DNA of 64,000 nt from Strix aluco (GCF_031877795.1 NC_133934.1:106332610-106396609), one strand, 5' to 3'; shown: positions 13,465 through 26,389, counted from the first letter of the stretch. The notes: generated by a model not told the origin, from the sequence alone. Made by a program: numbers and translations.

Positions 13465-14270
13465 GTGAGTCTTGGAATACCAACAAGGCAAAAGCTTCTT
13501 GTGTGTCTCATACTGTACTTGGAAAGTAAGCCTTTGTTGGTGGGGTGGAGGAAAGAGGTGAGGAGGAGCTTGTCCAAACTGATGGAGATTGGATTTCCAC
13601 AGCAGATTATTTTAAAGATATATAATCTGTGTGAGATTATGGCATCACTATGATTGGCCCCCTTCAGTATGAAAGAGCTAGTAAAGAAAATGTGAAGGAC
13701 CTGGCACTGTCACAGATCCCTGCAGAAACAGTGCTCTGTTGTATATTGTCTTTGGTAGCCATCGTGAGCTCCAGGTGGTTTTACAGGGTGGTACAGAGGA
13801 ACAAAGGCAGAAGGCATTTGGAGTTTGGGCAGAGGGATGTTTTAAAGCAGGACAGAGTAACCTCAATACAACTGGGCAGGCAGGAGTTCAGGACTTAAAA
13901 CAAAGGATTTCTGCTGCTCAAAATTGCAGATGCTTCAGCAGAAGTGCAGAAGGGTGGAAGATTTTTATGGCTCCTCTTTATGCCTTGCCAGGGAATATCT
14001 AAGGTTAACAAGTATCAAAAAATCTGTCCTTTATGGAATTTTGGAACATGAATAATTCTGTCAACATCTTTAAATTGTAGAAGGGATTCACATTTCATTC
14101 TGACTAGGATTCCTGTTCTAGCCAACTGAATCTGGGACTTCCCTGGCCAGGGCAGTTGCCATTTAGTTTCTCTCTTTCATTGCTGTTCATCCTGAATATT
14201 TGGCATCGTTCAGAGACCTTTGGGTATCACCAGTAACATTTCAGCATGTTTGTCTTTTTCCTCTTGGTAG

Positions 14271-14381
14271 GATGATGTCAGCTGGGATTGGGACCATCTC
14301 TTCACAGAGGTGTCCTCAGAACTAGTGACTGAGTGGGACCTGGGACAGTCTGAGAGAGAGGACCACCTCAGTCTGCCCTAG
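14271..14381 (+). CDS. IFT43: IFT43 last coding exon with stop codon
   Basis: Terminal coding exon: 36 codons plus TAG at 14379-14381, after acceptor TTGGTAG. It begins [14 protein letters not shown], the conserved IFT43 tail with two tryptophans in an acidic context, and continues Ser-Ser-Glu-Leu-Val-Thr-Glu-Trp-Asp. The last residues (Glu-Asp-His-Leu-Ser-Leu-Pro) differ from the mammalian end, as expected for a variable tip. Together the four exons give about 107 residues, the C-terminal half of a protein of roughly 200 residues. The frame is intact throughout, so the gene appears functional here. In humans, IFT43 defects cause cranioectodermal dysplasia; that is established knowledge, not visible in the sequence. 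Confidence 0.95.
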   Translation, partial: DDVSWDWDHLFTEVSSELVTEWDLGQSEREDHLSLP

Positions 14382-14610
14382 AGCACTGGCACACCAGACA
14401 TATACATGCATAGCTGTAAATAGTTTAGCACTTTAATTTTATATTCACTTGTTTGTATTAGAGGATTTATTTCAGACATGAAAATAAATAGGACCTTGCT
14501 TCATAGGAAAACTGGCTCATGAGAAGTTTTTGGTATTTTGTAATAAGAATCTTTATTCACAAAAGAGATTAGGAATTCTAAACCCAATAAAATATTTACT
14601 TATGAACAGT
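14382..14610 (+). terminator. IFT43: IFT43 3' UTR with poly(A) signals
   Basis: AT-rich sequence directly after the IFT43 stop contains two canonical AATAAA hexamers, at 14483-14488 and 14586-14591. Either could direct polyadenylation about 10-30 bases downstream, giving a short 3' UTR of about 120 or 225 bases. The exact cleavage site cannot be read from sequence alone. Confidence 0.75.
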
Positions 14611-17600
14611 CACTTCCACCTCACTAGCACCTTTACAGATCACTGCAATGGTTGATCTTTCCTCTGCGGAAATGCAGCCTCTCTGAATTGGACCATCTTA
14701 CAATGGAGTGTGGTTTTCGGTGATGGCTATCAGAGAAGCTTAGGCTGATAGGATTTGTTTGCCTAGGACATCAAGATTACCTTCCTCCTCGCAACAGATG
14801 CTGCAAGTTGTCAGGATATCCGTTTTACATTTCATCCAGCAGCTTCCAGCCATCCCCTGCTAGTTTAACCTCTCTCCTGGAACATTACCTCTGTATTGAC
14901 TGAGAGGAAGCGGCATCACTTATTAAACTGCCAACACCACTTCTTACAGCACCTCTTTTTTCCCTTGAGATTTTCCGGCTAAATTCTGACCAGGCCTAAC
15001 CCTGCTTAGCTTTTGCAATCAGATGAGATCACAGCCTGAACGGAGATAGCTTCAGGCAATAGGTAGTTTGCAAAGAAAACACTGTTTATTCCACGAATCT
15101 GAAAGAGTGGAGCCTGCTGCTCTGAAACAAGGTAACTCCCTGGTGGGTGTCTCCTTGGAACCAAGTAACCCACTCTTATTGTAATCTAAAGAAAAACCCA
15201 TTTAGCTGTTAATGCCTTGTCCCCATAGAACCATGGTCATTATTTGCAGGAAACAGTAACATTACTTGTAAGCCAATGTCCTTCAAAACCTTGTCCCGTT
15301 GGTGAATCTTGCACCATACTTGTGGGGAGCAGTGCAGGTGCTGGGAGGAAGGCTTGCTGTGCTGCTTTTCTTAGCTTGTTTGGTCACTCTAATAGAGCAC
15401 TGCATCCCCACTCTTGTGGGGTTATATGACAGCAGGACAGGTTATATAACTCACTGTGAATTTAGTAGTCTGCAAAATTTCAGATCAGAGTTGATATGCC
15501 AAACAATTCTAACAAAAAGAGAGAAGCAATTGTGCTCCACTCTGGGGCCACCAAAATAAGGGGGTGCTCATCTGTCTTAAGGAGACACTAAGTTTTTTTA
15601 CAACCAAGAAATCTTCCCTATAACTAGAAAACTAGGTGAGACAGAAGCTTGAGAGGCCAGTGTATGGAGGGTAATTCCAAAGTCTCTGAGCAGAGAAACC
15701 TGTTTTGGTATGAACAGAAACTTCCCAGCTGAGATAACATCTATTTTTCTGTGACACCTATGGTTCTTGGACAAAGAGAATTTAGAATGCTTCCCACATT
15801 CCAGGAAAAAAAATAAATTAACTTCAGCAAACTGAAATAGTTTAGTAAATCAGACAAACCCAACAAGCCAGTCTGAGAGGAAGAGAATGGTAAATGAAGG
15901 AGGGTATGGGACATGGATTTGCTCAGTTCATCTCTCAGAGATCACAGAGAAAGCAGAGGCACTCAGTTTCCTCCGAGTTGCGAACTGTAGGACCATCTAG
16001 TGTGGGTTGTCTCCCTTCTACTTGATCTGAGGCTCTAATCCACACTGCTCCTATAAGATGCTTGCCTGGTATCACCTTATTCAGTCATATCTGCTTCAAG
16101 TGAGACTGGCTTCAGACTGTCTTCTTTGAAGCATGAAGCAAACATAACTTTCTGTGCCCTGAGAAAGGACAAACTTTGGTGGTTGCAGGAATGGCCCTAA
16201 ACAGACTGCAAGTACCCCCACTGCAACTTGGGTCTCTGCACCATGTCCCTACCAGCAAAGTAACTGTCTTCCTACTACGATGCTGCACTCGCCTCCTGTT
16301 TATCAAGGAGGAGGGCAGGAAAACAACACGAGCAGAGAGAGAAAGGAAGGCTGAGAGGTGAGCCCACCCTTCAGTCACTGCTGCAAAGCATAGGAGGCCT
16401 TGGACTTTTGGGTCACCTCATAAAACCAGGCAATCACCCAGTGCAAATCAACCAGTTTTCAATGACCACAAAAGCCGAAGATGCCAAGGCCCGAGGCACA
16501 AGAGCGGCTGAGCTATGAATCCAGCATCTCTGGCCACCCAGCCTGAGGTATGGTGTGTGATATGTGGAATATTGCGTGTTGCATTTTCTTTAGGAGCTTA
16601 GGGAGGTGGCATTACTGGCCATGTGGAGCATTAAGAGGGGATAACTAAGCAGTAGTTGGGACTGTAACCACTGAGTGCTCCATGCAAGAGTCGTGCCAAG
16701 CCTATTGTCCTCTAGCAGCTGTGTGCTGCACCAACAATCTGGGCTGTCTCCAGGAATGCTGGTAGAGCCATCTTCTGCCTCCAAGAGCTGCTCTGATCAT
16801 CCTGGGTGGGCAGAGCACTCCTGTCTGGCTGCTCTCCCAGCAGGGAGGAATGAGAAGTGGAGCTGGGCTGTGCAGTGGTGCTCAGCCCCTCAGAGGCCAC
16901 AGGGGCCCTTCAGGAGTCAAGAGGAAGATGAAAGCACCCCTTGAAACAAGAGCAGGAGGGATATCAGACCCTGGAGGTCCTCCTGGAGAATTTGAGAGGT
17001 AGGAATGGGGGAGGGCTTGGGGAGGGCCATTTGTGGCAGGGTGTGGGGAGAAGGGGGCCAGAAGCAAGAGTGGCGTTTGTGGGAGAGGCAGGGTAGGAGC
17101 AAGAGGAGCAAGGAGGTTGCGTGATTTGGGAACAGAGTATGCATAAAATTTGGAGGGGAGTGAGGCCAGAGCAGGTGCTGGTGGGGAGCCAGGAGAGAAC
17201 AGAGCACAGGAAGAGCATAGTGGGAGTTGAATAAGGCCTTTGCTGATGAGCTGTGGTCACATTATGCTGGACAAGCAGCTCTAAAGCTGCATAAAATCTC
17301 CCAGAGGAATGTGCTTGGAGCTGGGTGATGTTGGCTACCCGCCTCTGGCTTGAGGCTCTAGGCAGGGATGGAGTGGGAGTGGGAGGGATTGATGGAGTGG
17401 GAGGCAAGTGTGTGTGGGCCAGGCCTGTGCCCACTCTGGGACCTTGGGAGCCCAGCAAATACCCAGGCAGAGTTTGAGATTAGGACTTGAAAAAAATCAC
17501 AACCTCATCTATTTTAAGGCGGGAAGGGGTGGCTTTGGTCATTTAGCCTGGCCTGCTATAATACAGGCCAAGGCAGAGTCCAGTGAGATGTGGCTGAGCT

Positions 17601-18400
17601 TTGCCTGCCTTCCTAAAAGGCAGAGAGTATATTTGAAGGTCTTCCCTGGTTAGTTTTTCTAACAGATAATTGCCCTTATGGTTCAAAATCTACTTTATTT
17701 TTAGACTCAGTTTTTGAGTTTCATCTTCTGTTCCCTGTGCCTGCTTATGCTTTCACCTTCCCGGTTAAGCCATGCTGTCAGATATTTTCTCCTTGCTTCA
17801 GTATTTATGTGCACTGTGATCAAGTTGTCTCTTTAATTTCCTTCAATAAACTTAATAGACTGAGACTTGTTTCCCTGTCTTTTCAATTCCTTCCCCAGCT
17901 GGAGGAGGGGAGGAGAGCGTCTGGCTCCTGGCCTTCCTCCAGCAAACTGTTCCCACCCAGCTTCCTTCCACAGTGGTGTTTTGGTTGCAGTGCTGGGAAG
18001 GTGACTGAGACCTATTGCTTCTCTCTCAAGTCCTGGTGCTGTTAGAGGAGAACCTATTTCCTGTTACTCTCCTTGCTAAAAAGAAACAATGAGATGTTTT
18101 TGCATGCCCAGGCCAGCTATTAGCTTGAGGTGATGCACCAGTGTGTATTGGCTGTGACAAAGCTGCCTCAGGAACCTGCATTTGTGAAAAGTCCCATGGA
18201 AAGAGCATGCAAAGGAAGAAATGGCAAGTGTAAATTTTTTCTTGTAGCCTGCAAAGGTGTAGCTCTGGTTGGTCCCCAGGTGAGGTGAGAAGTGAGGAGC
18301 AGTTCTCAGAACAGTGCACCCGGCTCCTGGGAACTCAGATCAGCCCTCTGGGCTGTTCCTAGCCAAGGAATAGAGCAATAATCCCTTCACATCTCCACAG
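14611..18400. other. Intergenic, no recognisable gene
   Basis: No exon, transposon or RNA gene is recognised. The stretch 16915-17215 is strongly purine-rich on the + strand, and this explains the long Pro/Ser/Leu-rich open frames on the - strand there (up to 164 codons). Confidence 0.7.
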
Positions 18401-18407
18401 ACCTGGA

Positions 18408-18505
18408 TCACAGAGGGGTAAAGTGAGGTGCAGTGGTGTGCCCGGGGCCACACAGCAAATCTGTGGCAGAATCAGAATTAGAAACAAGGAACCTCAAGTG
18501 CCCGA
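18408..18505 (-). repeat. MIR-like SINE relic
   Basis: The sequence has, in order, a CACAGAGG-GGTAAAGTGA segment, GCCCGGGGCCACACAGC and CTGTGGCAGAATCAGAATTAGAA. This matches the reverse-complement MIR core (CACAGAGAGGTTAAGTGA..., then CCAAGGTCACACAGCTAG..., then GTGGCAGAGCCGGGATT). The match is good for an element of this age, and the ends are approximate. Confidence 0.6.
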
Positions 18506-18883
18506 TTGAAACACGGCTTTCATATACCTGGTGTTTCCCATCTTCGATTTGAAGATGGCAATTCAATGTAGACAGTTGTGTCCTGCTTGCTTTTTGTTCT
18601 GCTCTGTTCATATATTGCTGAGGGAGAGCTGCAAATCTGTCGAAGTGTGTGTTGTCAGTGAGCTGATCTGGGGTGTTTGCCCAGAGATTTGCTGGGATTC
18701 TGGATGAGTGTAAATATCTACCCGCAGATAGCCTCTTGTAGGCTCAGGGCTCCATAGGCTACCCCAGGCAAATAGTGAGCCTCATCACAGACAAAGTAAA
18801 AGAAGTGCACAAAGGAAAAACTAAATCTAGGTCCTATCAGTTTTAGAAATCTCTAGTTTTGCTTATAATAATGGATACAATAT

Positions 18884-18923
18884 TTATAGGCTTTCTTGGT
18901 GGATTATAGACTTTCTTGGTGGA
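18884..18923 (+). repeat. 20-base tandem duplication (2 copies)
   Basis: Two adjacent 20-base units (18884-18903 and 18904-18923), TTATAGGCTTTCTTGGTGGA and a copy with a single G-to-A change, lie head to tail. A small local duplication. Confidence 0.9.
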
Positions 18924-19069
18924 GACGTTTTACTAGAGTACAGTTTGTTGGTGGTGTGGGGATATTGGGGCAGAGACAGCATACACAGTGACGGAAAAAA
19001 AACTGTAGAAAAAAAAGCCAGACCCAGCAACTTGCCATTAAAGAGCCTGCCTGCCAGCCAGGAGCCTCT

Positions 19070-19230
19070 TAAAGGGACTGTGGCTGGCTGTTTTATTAAG
19101 TGTGACAAAGTGATGGGAGGTGGGGGGGAGCTCCTATGTTAATAAGTTGGAAAGGCACCACCGTTCCTCTCACCGGAGCGTCTCAGGGAAAGTGGAATTA
19201 ATTCATGGCATATGCTCCCAGCATCTGCTG
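19070..19230. promoter_or_regulatory. Candidate conserved noncoding element
   Basis: Non-repetitive block with AT-rich homeodomain-like cores (TTATTAAG near 19092, TTAATAAG near 19138, GGAATTAATTCATGG near 19193) and retained CpGs around 19160-19180. Called by eye from composition only. Confidence 0.3.
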
Positions 19231-20039
19231 TGGTGACCCAGAGTGGCGGGAGCGCAGTGCCACTCAGCGCGAGCCAGAGCCCGTATTCCCTGCTCCTCTC
19301 TCAGGCCTTGCTTGCCAGCCTGCCCCCACCACGGCCAGGAGCTGTATCCAGCTAGTACAGGTGGGTGCACTGTGTTGTTTCCATGCTGCAGCGATCTTTG
19401 CCTGTGCTTCATGCTCTGAATGTGAGCTTTCCCTTTTGGGAAAGGGCACCCAGAGTCAGTCCTCCACTGGCTGCTCTTTCTTCAGCCAAATCTTTCCACC
19501 TTTTTGGACAACTGCCTGGGATATGGGTCACTTTTCTGGCCTGGAGAGCTGACAGAGCCAGGAGAGTCTGGAGCAGTGGGTGATCCCCAGACAGGGCAGA
19601 GATGCCCCACTCTGCTTCTGTGCTCTCCCAGCAACTGCCCCCATACCTCAGCAGCTTCTCCCGCTTGGGATCCCTTTCAGAATGTGGCATCCCAGTCCTG
19701 GGCTGTGCTGAGACTGTGCAGTGCTGAGTGAGGGCCAAGGCAGGGCCCCAGCTGTGGGGCACCACGAGGGATCCACAATCTGCTGCCCTGGTGAGACCAG
19801 TCCTCCCAGGGCCATGCTTTATTTGGGGGGATGACCCGCACTCCTTGTGGCCACAGCCTGGGAAGCATCCTGACTGATTCAGTCATGAATGCTGCATGAC
19901 ATGGACGTCCAGAGCTCCTGAGCCCATTAATCTCTGCTGTGGTCCCTGGAGAGATGAAACCTTTCCACCTAGTGCCCTGCTACCCGAGTCTGCCCCAGCA
20001 GGCTGCTCTGCACAGACCTCGCTGGGGCCGGAGCAGCTC

Positions 20040-20260
20040 TGGGCCACGGGCCCTCTTATCAGGCTCCATCTCCTGTCACTTTCAGGACCACTTCATTATC
20101 CTTTTATTAGCCCTCTTCTCCTGCTTATCATTATTAATAATCACGCTGGATCGGTTGGAGTGCTGACAGCTGCCCCTTGTCTATTCTTTCTGTCTATTTT
20201 AATCCTGCCTGCTTATCTGGAATAAACCTGATCCTTTTTCTTTTAATTAAAGAAATTTGG
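20040..20260. promoter_or_regulatory. Candidate enhancer with repeated GATA-type sites
   Basis: Four TATC cores (the GATA motif on the - strand) at 20057, 20097, 20126 and 20214, three of them as CTTATC. All have the same orientation, within about 160 bases. They flank a homeodomain-like ATTATTAATAATC segment at 20130-20142. The block is non-repetitive and stands out from the GC-rich DNA before it. Function is inferred from motif clustering only. Confidence 0.35.
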
Positions 20261-20799
20261 TCAGCCAGCCCCTCCTCCATGCAGAGATAGGGCCGATCTC
20301 ACTAGTGATATATGGAGAGCAGGAAAGGGGGCAGATTACTGGGTGACAGTGTTTTCCACAGCCCAAAGATATGGGATTTTGGAGTAGAGGCTGGAAGAGA
20401 ATAAGGCGCATGTGTACGGAGAAGCACAGCACTGGGGCACTGTGAGGTGCTCGGTTTGGGGTCTCTGTGTCTGACCCAGCGTATTAGTGCAGGGCTGTGC
20501 AACTATGTCTACCACAGGCAAGAGGCACCACTGCACCAGCGCAAGACAGGCAGGGGAGGTCTGTTCACCCTTCTCTGCTTAGCACGGGTGGCAATAGCAA
20601 TGCCAGGCTCAGAGCCTGTATGGGTGGCACTGCCGGGGCTCCTGGGATCACTGCAGCTCCTACAGGGGCTAAAGGACTTTGCTTCTCAGCATTTTCTAAT
20701 GTTGCCAAGCGATGCAAGTGCTGGGCTTCACAGTGATGCTCCTGCTTTGTGCTCCCACAGGCATTGCTTCCTGGGGCCACAGATCTCGTTCTAGTCTCT

Positions 20800-21160
20800 T
20801 AAAAACGCCTCACCGGGCAGTTTGCTTGAGCTGAAATATTTGTGTTGTCTGAAGGGACAGGTCACTCGAGGAAGAGCTGTGCAAATAGGTTGCGGGAAAA
20901 TTGTTGTGCTAATTCACACTTTTATGAACCCATAAACTCAAATCTGCATTCATTGCAATCCGTAAAGTGACTGGAGTGTGGGCTGAAATGCTTAGAAAGT
21001 GTTAATCAAGGGTCCGTAACAAAGCAAAATGCTCTGAAGTGCAGCAGCAGGAGCTTGCCCATAAGCAGCAGGAGTATTCAACCTTAGCGCTAAAAATGCA
21101 TATTATTTGGTTCCCAAACGGTTCATTTCAGATGCACAAGTTGCAGCGTTGACTGAATGC
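20800..21160. promoter_or_regulatory. Candidate conserved noncoding element
   Basis: About 360 bases of unique, balanced-composition DNA with many retained CpGs in a TA-rich setting (for example near 20811, 20898, 21015, 21088, 21118 and 21145). It contains motifs such as GGTCACTCGAGG and TGCATATTATTTGG. This texture is typical of constrained noncoding DNA and unlike the neighbouring pyrimidine-rich stretches. No coding pattern is seen. Confidence 0.3.
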
Positions 21161-21169
21161 GTATGTACC

Positions 21170-23480
21170 CTCTGCTACAGAATATGGCAACTGGCTCAGA
21201 TTTGTAGGGCTGTTTCACCCCTGAGAGGCTGTGAGCCCAGGAAGGCTATAGGGCAGAACTTCCTGATGCTCAAGTGAGAGTGTAGCTCTGAAATCCTGTC
21301 AAGCAGAGCCACGCTGGCTTCTGTCCCTGTGCTTCTGTTGCTTTTGAGCATTTCAGCTGACTGGGATGAACGTTAACCTGCAGTTCAGATGTTGGTGAGG
21401 GAGCTGCCACAGTACAAATCCATGTGCATGGCTTAGCAGATCCCTTAAAAACATGTGATTCTGTAACAATCACAGGCAAGAATTGTGCATGGTGACATTC
21501 ATGCTGTTGCTTCCATGTGAAATGTCCTGCTGCTCACAGAAAATCTTTTCATCATTACTTAATGTTGAACAAAATGTTTGAAAGATGAGAAGATGCAGGA
21601 TTCACTTGCCTAAACTGACACACTAATAACTGTTCAGAGCTTTTATTCTCTGACCCTGTTCCTTCAGCAAAATCACCTCCCCTTCAGATCCAAGTAAGGA
21701 AAATTCTCAGGATAGTTTTTGGCCCTGAGAAATGATGAGGGACACTGTTTTTGGTTTTGTGGGACATTTCGAATCAGCCAAAAAAGATGGACTTGCAGCC
21801 CACTTAATAGGCTGAAGTCTTGCTTTGATCATTATCCTGATCAGCAGATCCCGATCAGACCCACAAGGCCAGAAAAGTACTTTGGGAAACTGCCCAAGAA
21901 TTTGGTCCAAGTCAAGCAACCTTCTTAGTGCTTCGAGCTCCAAAGCCAAATGAGTTAAGCTTGTGGCTCACTGTGGCCTCTGGGTTTATGTGTACAGATG
22001 GCTGAATGGCTTGGTGAATCAACCTGCTAAGTAAATGGGTGATAATAGCTCAGGCTATCGTAGCTATACCTGAGCTCACTCAAAGCTAGTCCAGATAGCA
22101 AACTCCATCTAACCCAGAGGGATGAGAAACAGCCTGGATTTGCCCAGTGGAGTGCTGTGGCTCCTCCTCAGGGATCTGAGCTAGCCCTTTCAAAGCCATC
22201 TCTGGTATTGCCCCTCTGTACTGCTCTATGCTTCATAGAGATACTCTTACTTTCATGGCTTTCAAACCCATGGTGCCCAAGACTTAAGACCCTGTCTGTT
22301 CCTGTGTGAGGGGGATTGGATGCTCTTCATTTCATACACAGGGACCAGAGTCATGGGCTGATAATGCAAGTTCTCCAGGGTCCCGTGGTGAGACTGTGAC
22401 ACAGCTAGGAACTGAATCCAGCCCCTCCAAGCATCCATCCAGTGCTGCAGCCACATTAGTTCACTGACTAACTGAAATGATGAACAAGGCCAGTATATTT
22501 GTTTATTTTGATTTCCAACCAAAAGCTGGTTTCAAGCTCCTTCCACATTTTCAGAAACACAAGGTGAAACTTCATAGTTTCTATACAAAACACCTTCCCC
22601 AGGAACAGCACAGCACACTGCCCACCCGGTAGTAACCCTGCTGAGATAGAAAACTCTAATCATCTCCTGCAAAAATGACTTCCTGCCATAAGCCAGCTCC
22701 CCTCATCCCAGAAATAGCCAGGGGAAGGGATGGGTTGTGCCAAACTATTTTCAAGTGCAAACTCTGGAAGTCTGAAGCAGATAGGGCTCTTCAGCCTGCT
22801 GATGTCTCTCTACAGAGTTTCCAAAATCCAGCTCTTTTACTGAGCTCAGAGAAGAGGAGAAATCTTCTCCATGCTGAGAGATGCAAAGGCTGTTCAGAAT
22901 GGCTTTGGTAAGTCACATAGTACCACATTGCTTTAAGATTAACCAAGGAAATGTGGGGTTTTTTCCCTTTTTAAAGTCACATGATGGTCAAGAGCCTTTA
23001 ACAAAATTGTGGACCCTGTCTGTCCCAGGGGCTGTAGGCTCTTGTCACAGGGTACCCCAGCCCCAACACACTTAGTTCTTAATTGAGTGGGACTGGTTGC
23101 AGCGCAGTCTGTGATGGCTTCTTGTGACATGACAGGCACAGAGAGAGCTTTGTAAGATGCCTATGACTTGCATGACATGCAGTTGAGTATGACCAGTTTG
23201 GAGAATAATGTTCAGTATAGGCAATGTCACATTAGGCAAACAGACCTGGAACACGTGTGGAGGTCTAAAATGTCTCTCCTTGACTTCTCAGATAAATGGT
23301 TTTTTTGCTTACATAAAGTGGGTATGTATCTGGGTCATATTGCATACATGTGTTTCTTTGGCTGGAAGTGTCTCTGTGCCATATAGAGCATACCTATATC
23401 TCACCAGTTGAGAGCATTCTGTCCTGTTGGGCCCAGGGATCTGTTTGTCTATCTGTACAACGTGCACATGCACCAGTGAT
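21170..23480. other. Intergenic, no recognisable gene
   Basis: Nothing firmly identified. A segment near 22395-22430 (GTGACACAGCTAGGAACTGA) weakly resembles a reverse MIR core. Other open frames have no coding character. Confidence 0.6.
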
Positions 23481-23489
23481 GGCTGAGGT

Positions 23490-23860
23490 TGGAAGTATTT
23501 ATGGCAATTAAAATGTTTTGCCTGGAAGCTGTTTTGGGGCTTTTTTGAAGTGAGGATTTTCAGACTTCAAGGTGTTAACAGCCCCTCTAAACGGTTTTGT
23601 TTTTTAATTGCAGCAAATGACTGTGGAGCCATTAAACATTCGCTTCTCTGCAGTTGTTTCTAAGCCCTTTCAGTCCTTCTTCTATTTATTCTGTTTAATT
23701 CAGTCAGGTAGCTTCGGGGCAGTGAAGATCAATACTTTACTTTGATAGAAAAGAGTCAGGTTTGAAACATAGAGATAAAACTGACACATTTTGTATAAAT
23801 TTAATTAAAAATGCACCTTTAGTGGCTTGTTGCAAGCACAAAGCCAGCCCTCCATCTAGC
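23490..23860. promoter_or_regulatory. Candidate conserved noncoding element
   Basis: AT-rich unique sequence with several TTAATT/CAATTAAAA-type homeodomain cores (around 23505, 23609, 23695 and 23800) and no repeat signature. It looks like constrained noncoding DNA; this is based on composition only. Confidence 0.3.
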
Positions 23861-24126
23861 TATCTCTCTGTCTCACTCTCTGTCTTTCTCTTCCCTTTCT
23901 TGTTCCTAACAGGAAGATCTCTGAATCTGCCTCACCAACAAAGCACCTCGTTTTATGATTTTTGTCTTGAAAGTTTAGCACTGAGGGAGCAGGATGGAAG
24001 GGATGTGAAATTCTAAACAGACCTTCTGCTCTCTCCCTGGTCCCATTCCTTTTGGTGGTGGCGGCTGGGGGGACGGAGAAGGAGTCGGCTCCCCGGTGGG
24101 GGAAGGAGGGGGATGAGGCAAAATGA

Positions 24127-24142
24127 TTTTTTTTTTTTTTTT
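24127..24142 (+). repeat. Poly(T) run of 16
   Basis: Uninterrupted T16, with a G-rich segment (24050-24118) before it. It could be the trace of an inserted poly(A) tail on the - strand, but no element is recognised beside it. Confidence 0.9.
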
Positions 24143-24289
24143 AAAACCCAGCAGATTGGACACCCTGGGGCACTTTCCATTTGGATCTGTAGCTTTCCTC
24201 CACTGCCACCCCCCTCTTCTTGCTTTGTTAAACTGAGAATTATTTTTCTGACTACATGTGCATCCCCGATCCCACTAGGATAGTGCTGG

Positions 24290-24560
24290 CCACAAGGCAG
24301 TGTCTTTATTCTCTCTTTCTTTTTCCTCCCCTGCCCCCCCTCATTTCTTCCCTCTCCCTCTTTCCCTAACCCTGCTGCCAGTGGGGACATTTGTCTTGTG
24401 TTTTATAATCTGGCCCCTTCACCCCCTTCCCCTGCATGTCTCTCTCTCTCTCTTTCTCAATCCTGTTTGGCTCGGTTCATTTTTCACTTGAGTGCCTTTC
24501 CTCCCAGACTCCCCTCTGCTCCGGCCTCCCTCTGCTCAACACCAATAAAACACGCACAAC
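24290..24560 (+). repeat. Pyrimidine-rich low-complexity tract with (TC)n
   Basis: Long C/T-rich stretch including a (TC)n run at about 24439-24453. It produces the Leu/Ser/Pro-rich open frames seen here; no gene is supported. Confidence 0.8.
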
Positions 24561-26380
24561 ACAGGTAGAACAAGGTGCCAGGGCTCAGCGTGACAAACGG
24601 CTCACACACCACTCAATAACCATGGCTGTAAATTGCCCCCTCCTCACCCTCTGCCAGCTCCCAGAGACAGACGGTGGCTCAGTCAGGCCCATGCAAAATG
24701 TGCTGCCCCACCACAGGACAGGATGGGGAAAACCCGCGGGAGTTTGGACACCAGCCACTGCTGGGGCAGAGACCTTACAGCACTGTCATTTGGGGTTGTG
24801 ACATTTACTGTCCCCGTTTCACTCCCTGGTGGGGCCATGCAGACCAAGGGGCCCCAGGGAGTTGTTGGAAAATGGGGGTTGTGCAGCAAGGGGGTGCCTT
24901 CCTGACCTACAAACCACCTATTTAAGTCATATTTTGTGGCCAAGAGTCTCAAGACTCATTCCATCCATGCAAGCTCTGGGAGGGTGTTAAAGGGTAAGGA
25001 TGACAGTGTCTTCCCAAGGGTCCCTCTGTTCCCAGGTGACAGAGCTGGGCTGGCAGCTCTGGCCAGGCACCATGTTGCCTCTGAGAGCCGGGACCTCCAT
25101 GGCTGATGTTCCCCATGCCCACGCCAACCCAGCCAAGGCACATCAGCCATCTACCCCTTGCTGCTGAGCATGGGATACAGCATCTCTGCCTGGTGGGGGG
25201 GCTTGGCATTGCTGGGCTGCCCCAGCCGCACACTCGCCCTGCACATGTCGCTGCAGTGCTCACATGGGCTTGGTGCTGTGCACTCGTGTCCGAACAAACA
25301 TACAGGTGAGAGACGTAAAGCACCGCCTGAGAAAAAATAAACCACATGTCAAGGAACAGGCAAGAGGAAAAAGAACAGACTGGGTAACAAAATAAATGTG
25401 AACAACACCTCTCACCAGCCAACAGCACCTGCAATCAGCTTCTTCCTGGGTGTGCAGAAACTCCATTGAGGGCAGTGGCATTAAAGAGGTGGAAATTGGT
25501 TGGTACGTTATGGATGGTGTGGGAAAAGGGAGCAAGAGGGGACAAAGCAGATGTCATTGGCGGAGGCTGGACAGAAAGGAAGGAAAGGGTCTGGAAGATG
25601 AGAATAAGCTTGAGGCTCACGTGCAAGCAAGATGAGCTTGTGGAGGAGGCTGAAGGACAAGGAGGCGCAGTCACGTATACTGAAGAAGCATCAGCAAAAA
25701 CTAACATGGATGATGGGGCAAAAGAGGGGTGGTGTCTGTCTCCCTGGCCGTGGGCCTGGGTGACCCTGGGGGCACATGTGTGGCTGTCCGTGAGTCAGCA
25801 CACAGGCAGTGCCCCAGCTTGAGTCAGAGCAGAGGCTCTCGGATACAGCTGCAGGGAATGATGTGCAGCCACAGCACAGAAATGTACTCTTTGAATTCCA
25901 TTGTGTTTGACTTTAGCTGTCAAAACTGCAGTCGCTGTGAATTTTGCTTGAGAACCAGAGGATGCTGTGCGGGTGGAGCTGCTGGTTTTGCAAGAAGATG
26001 CAAAACTGGGTCCATGCCCCGCAGATTTCAGGTGTCGTCAGTCCCTCTTGTCTTAGGTAATTGACAACTCCAGCATATGTGTACGTCTCCTGTTACCAGT
26101 TTCATTTGGCGCTGGGATACATCACCTCTCTCTGTGTTAATTTGTGCCAGTAATACATGTAGCATTTCCTACCTTCGTACTTACAGGAGGCTGCATTTCA
26201 GCTGCAAGTGGATTGAGTGTATTTTGTAAATTGTTAACTAGTGCTTTAGCTTGCCGGTGTAAAAGGAAAACACTCATCTTTGCATTGCCTGGTGCCCCAG
26301 CCCGTACCAGCGTCTCTGCTCTGCAGTTCAGGCTGCTTGGGTTTACCAGCAGTAAAAGCAGACAGCTTCTTGCTAAACTA
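24561..26380. other. Intergenic, no recognisable gene
   Basis: GC-rich unique DNA; open frames up to 161 codons on the - strand show no domain, splice context or conserved pattern. A purine-rich patch lies at about 25520-25660. Confidence 0.6.
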
Positions 26381-26389
26381 AGGCGTGAT

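Noticed and set aside
16964..17458. 164-codon - strand Pro/Ser/Leu-rich frame
   Set aside because: It lies opposite a purine-rich tract; composition artefact.
22385..22440. Third MIR-like relic
   Set aside because: Only one short block resembles the MIR core; too weak to list as an element.
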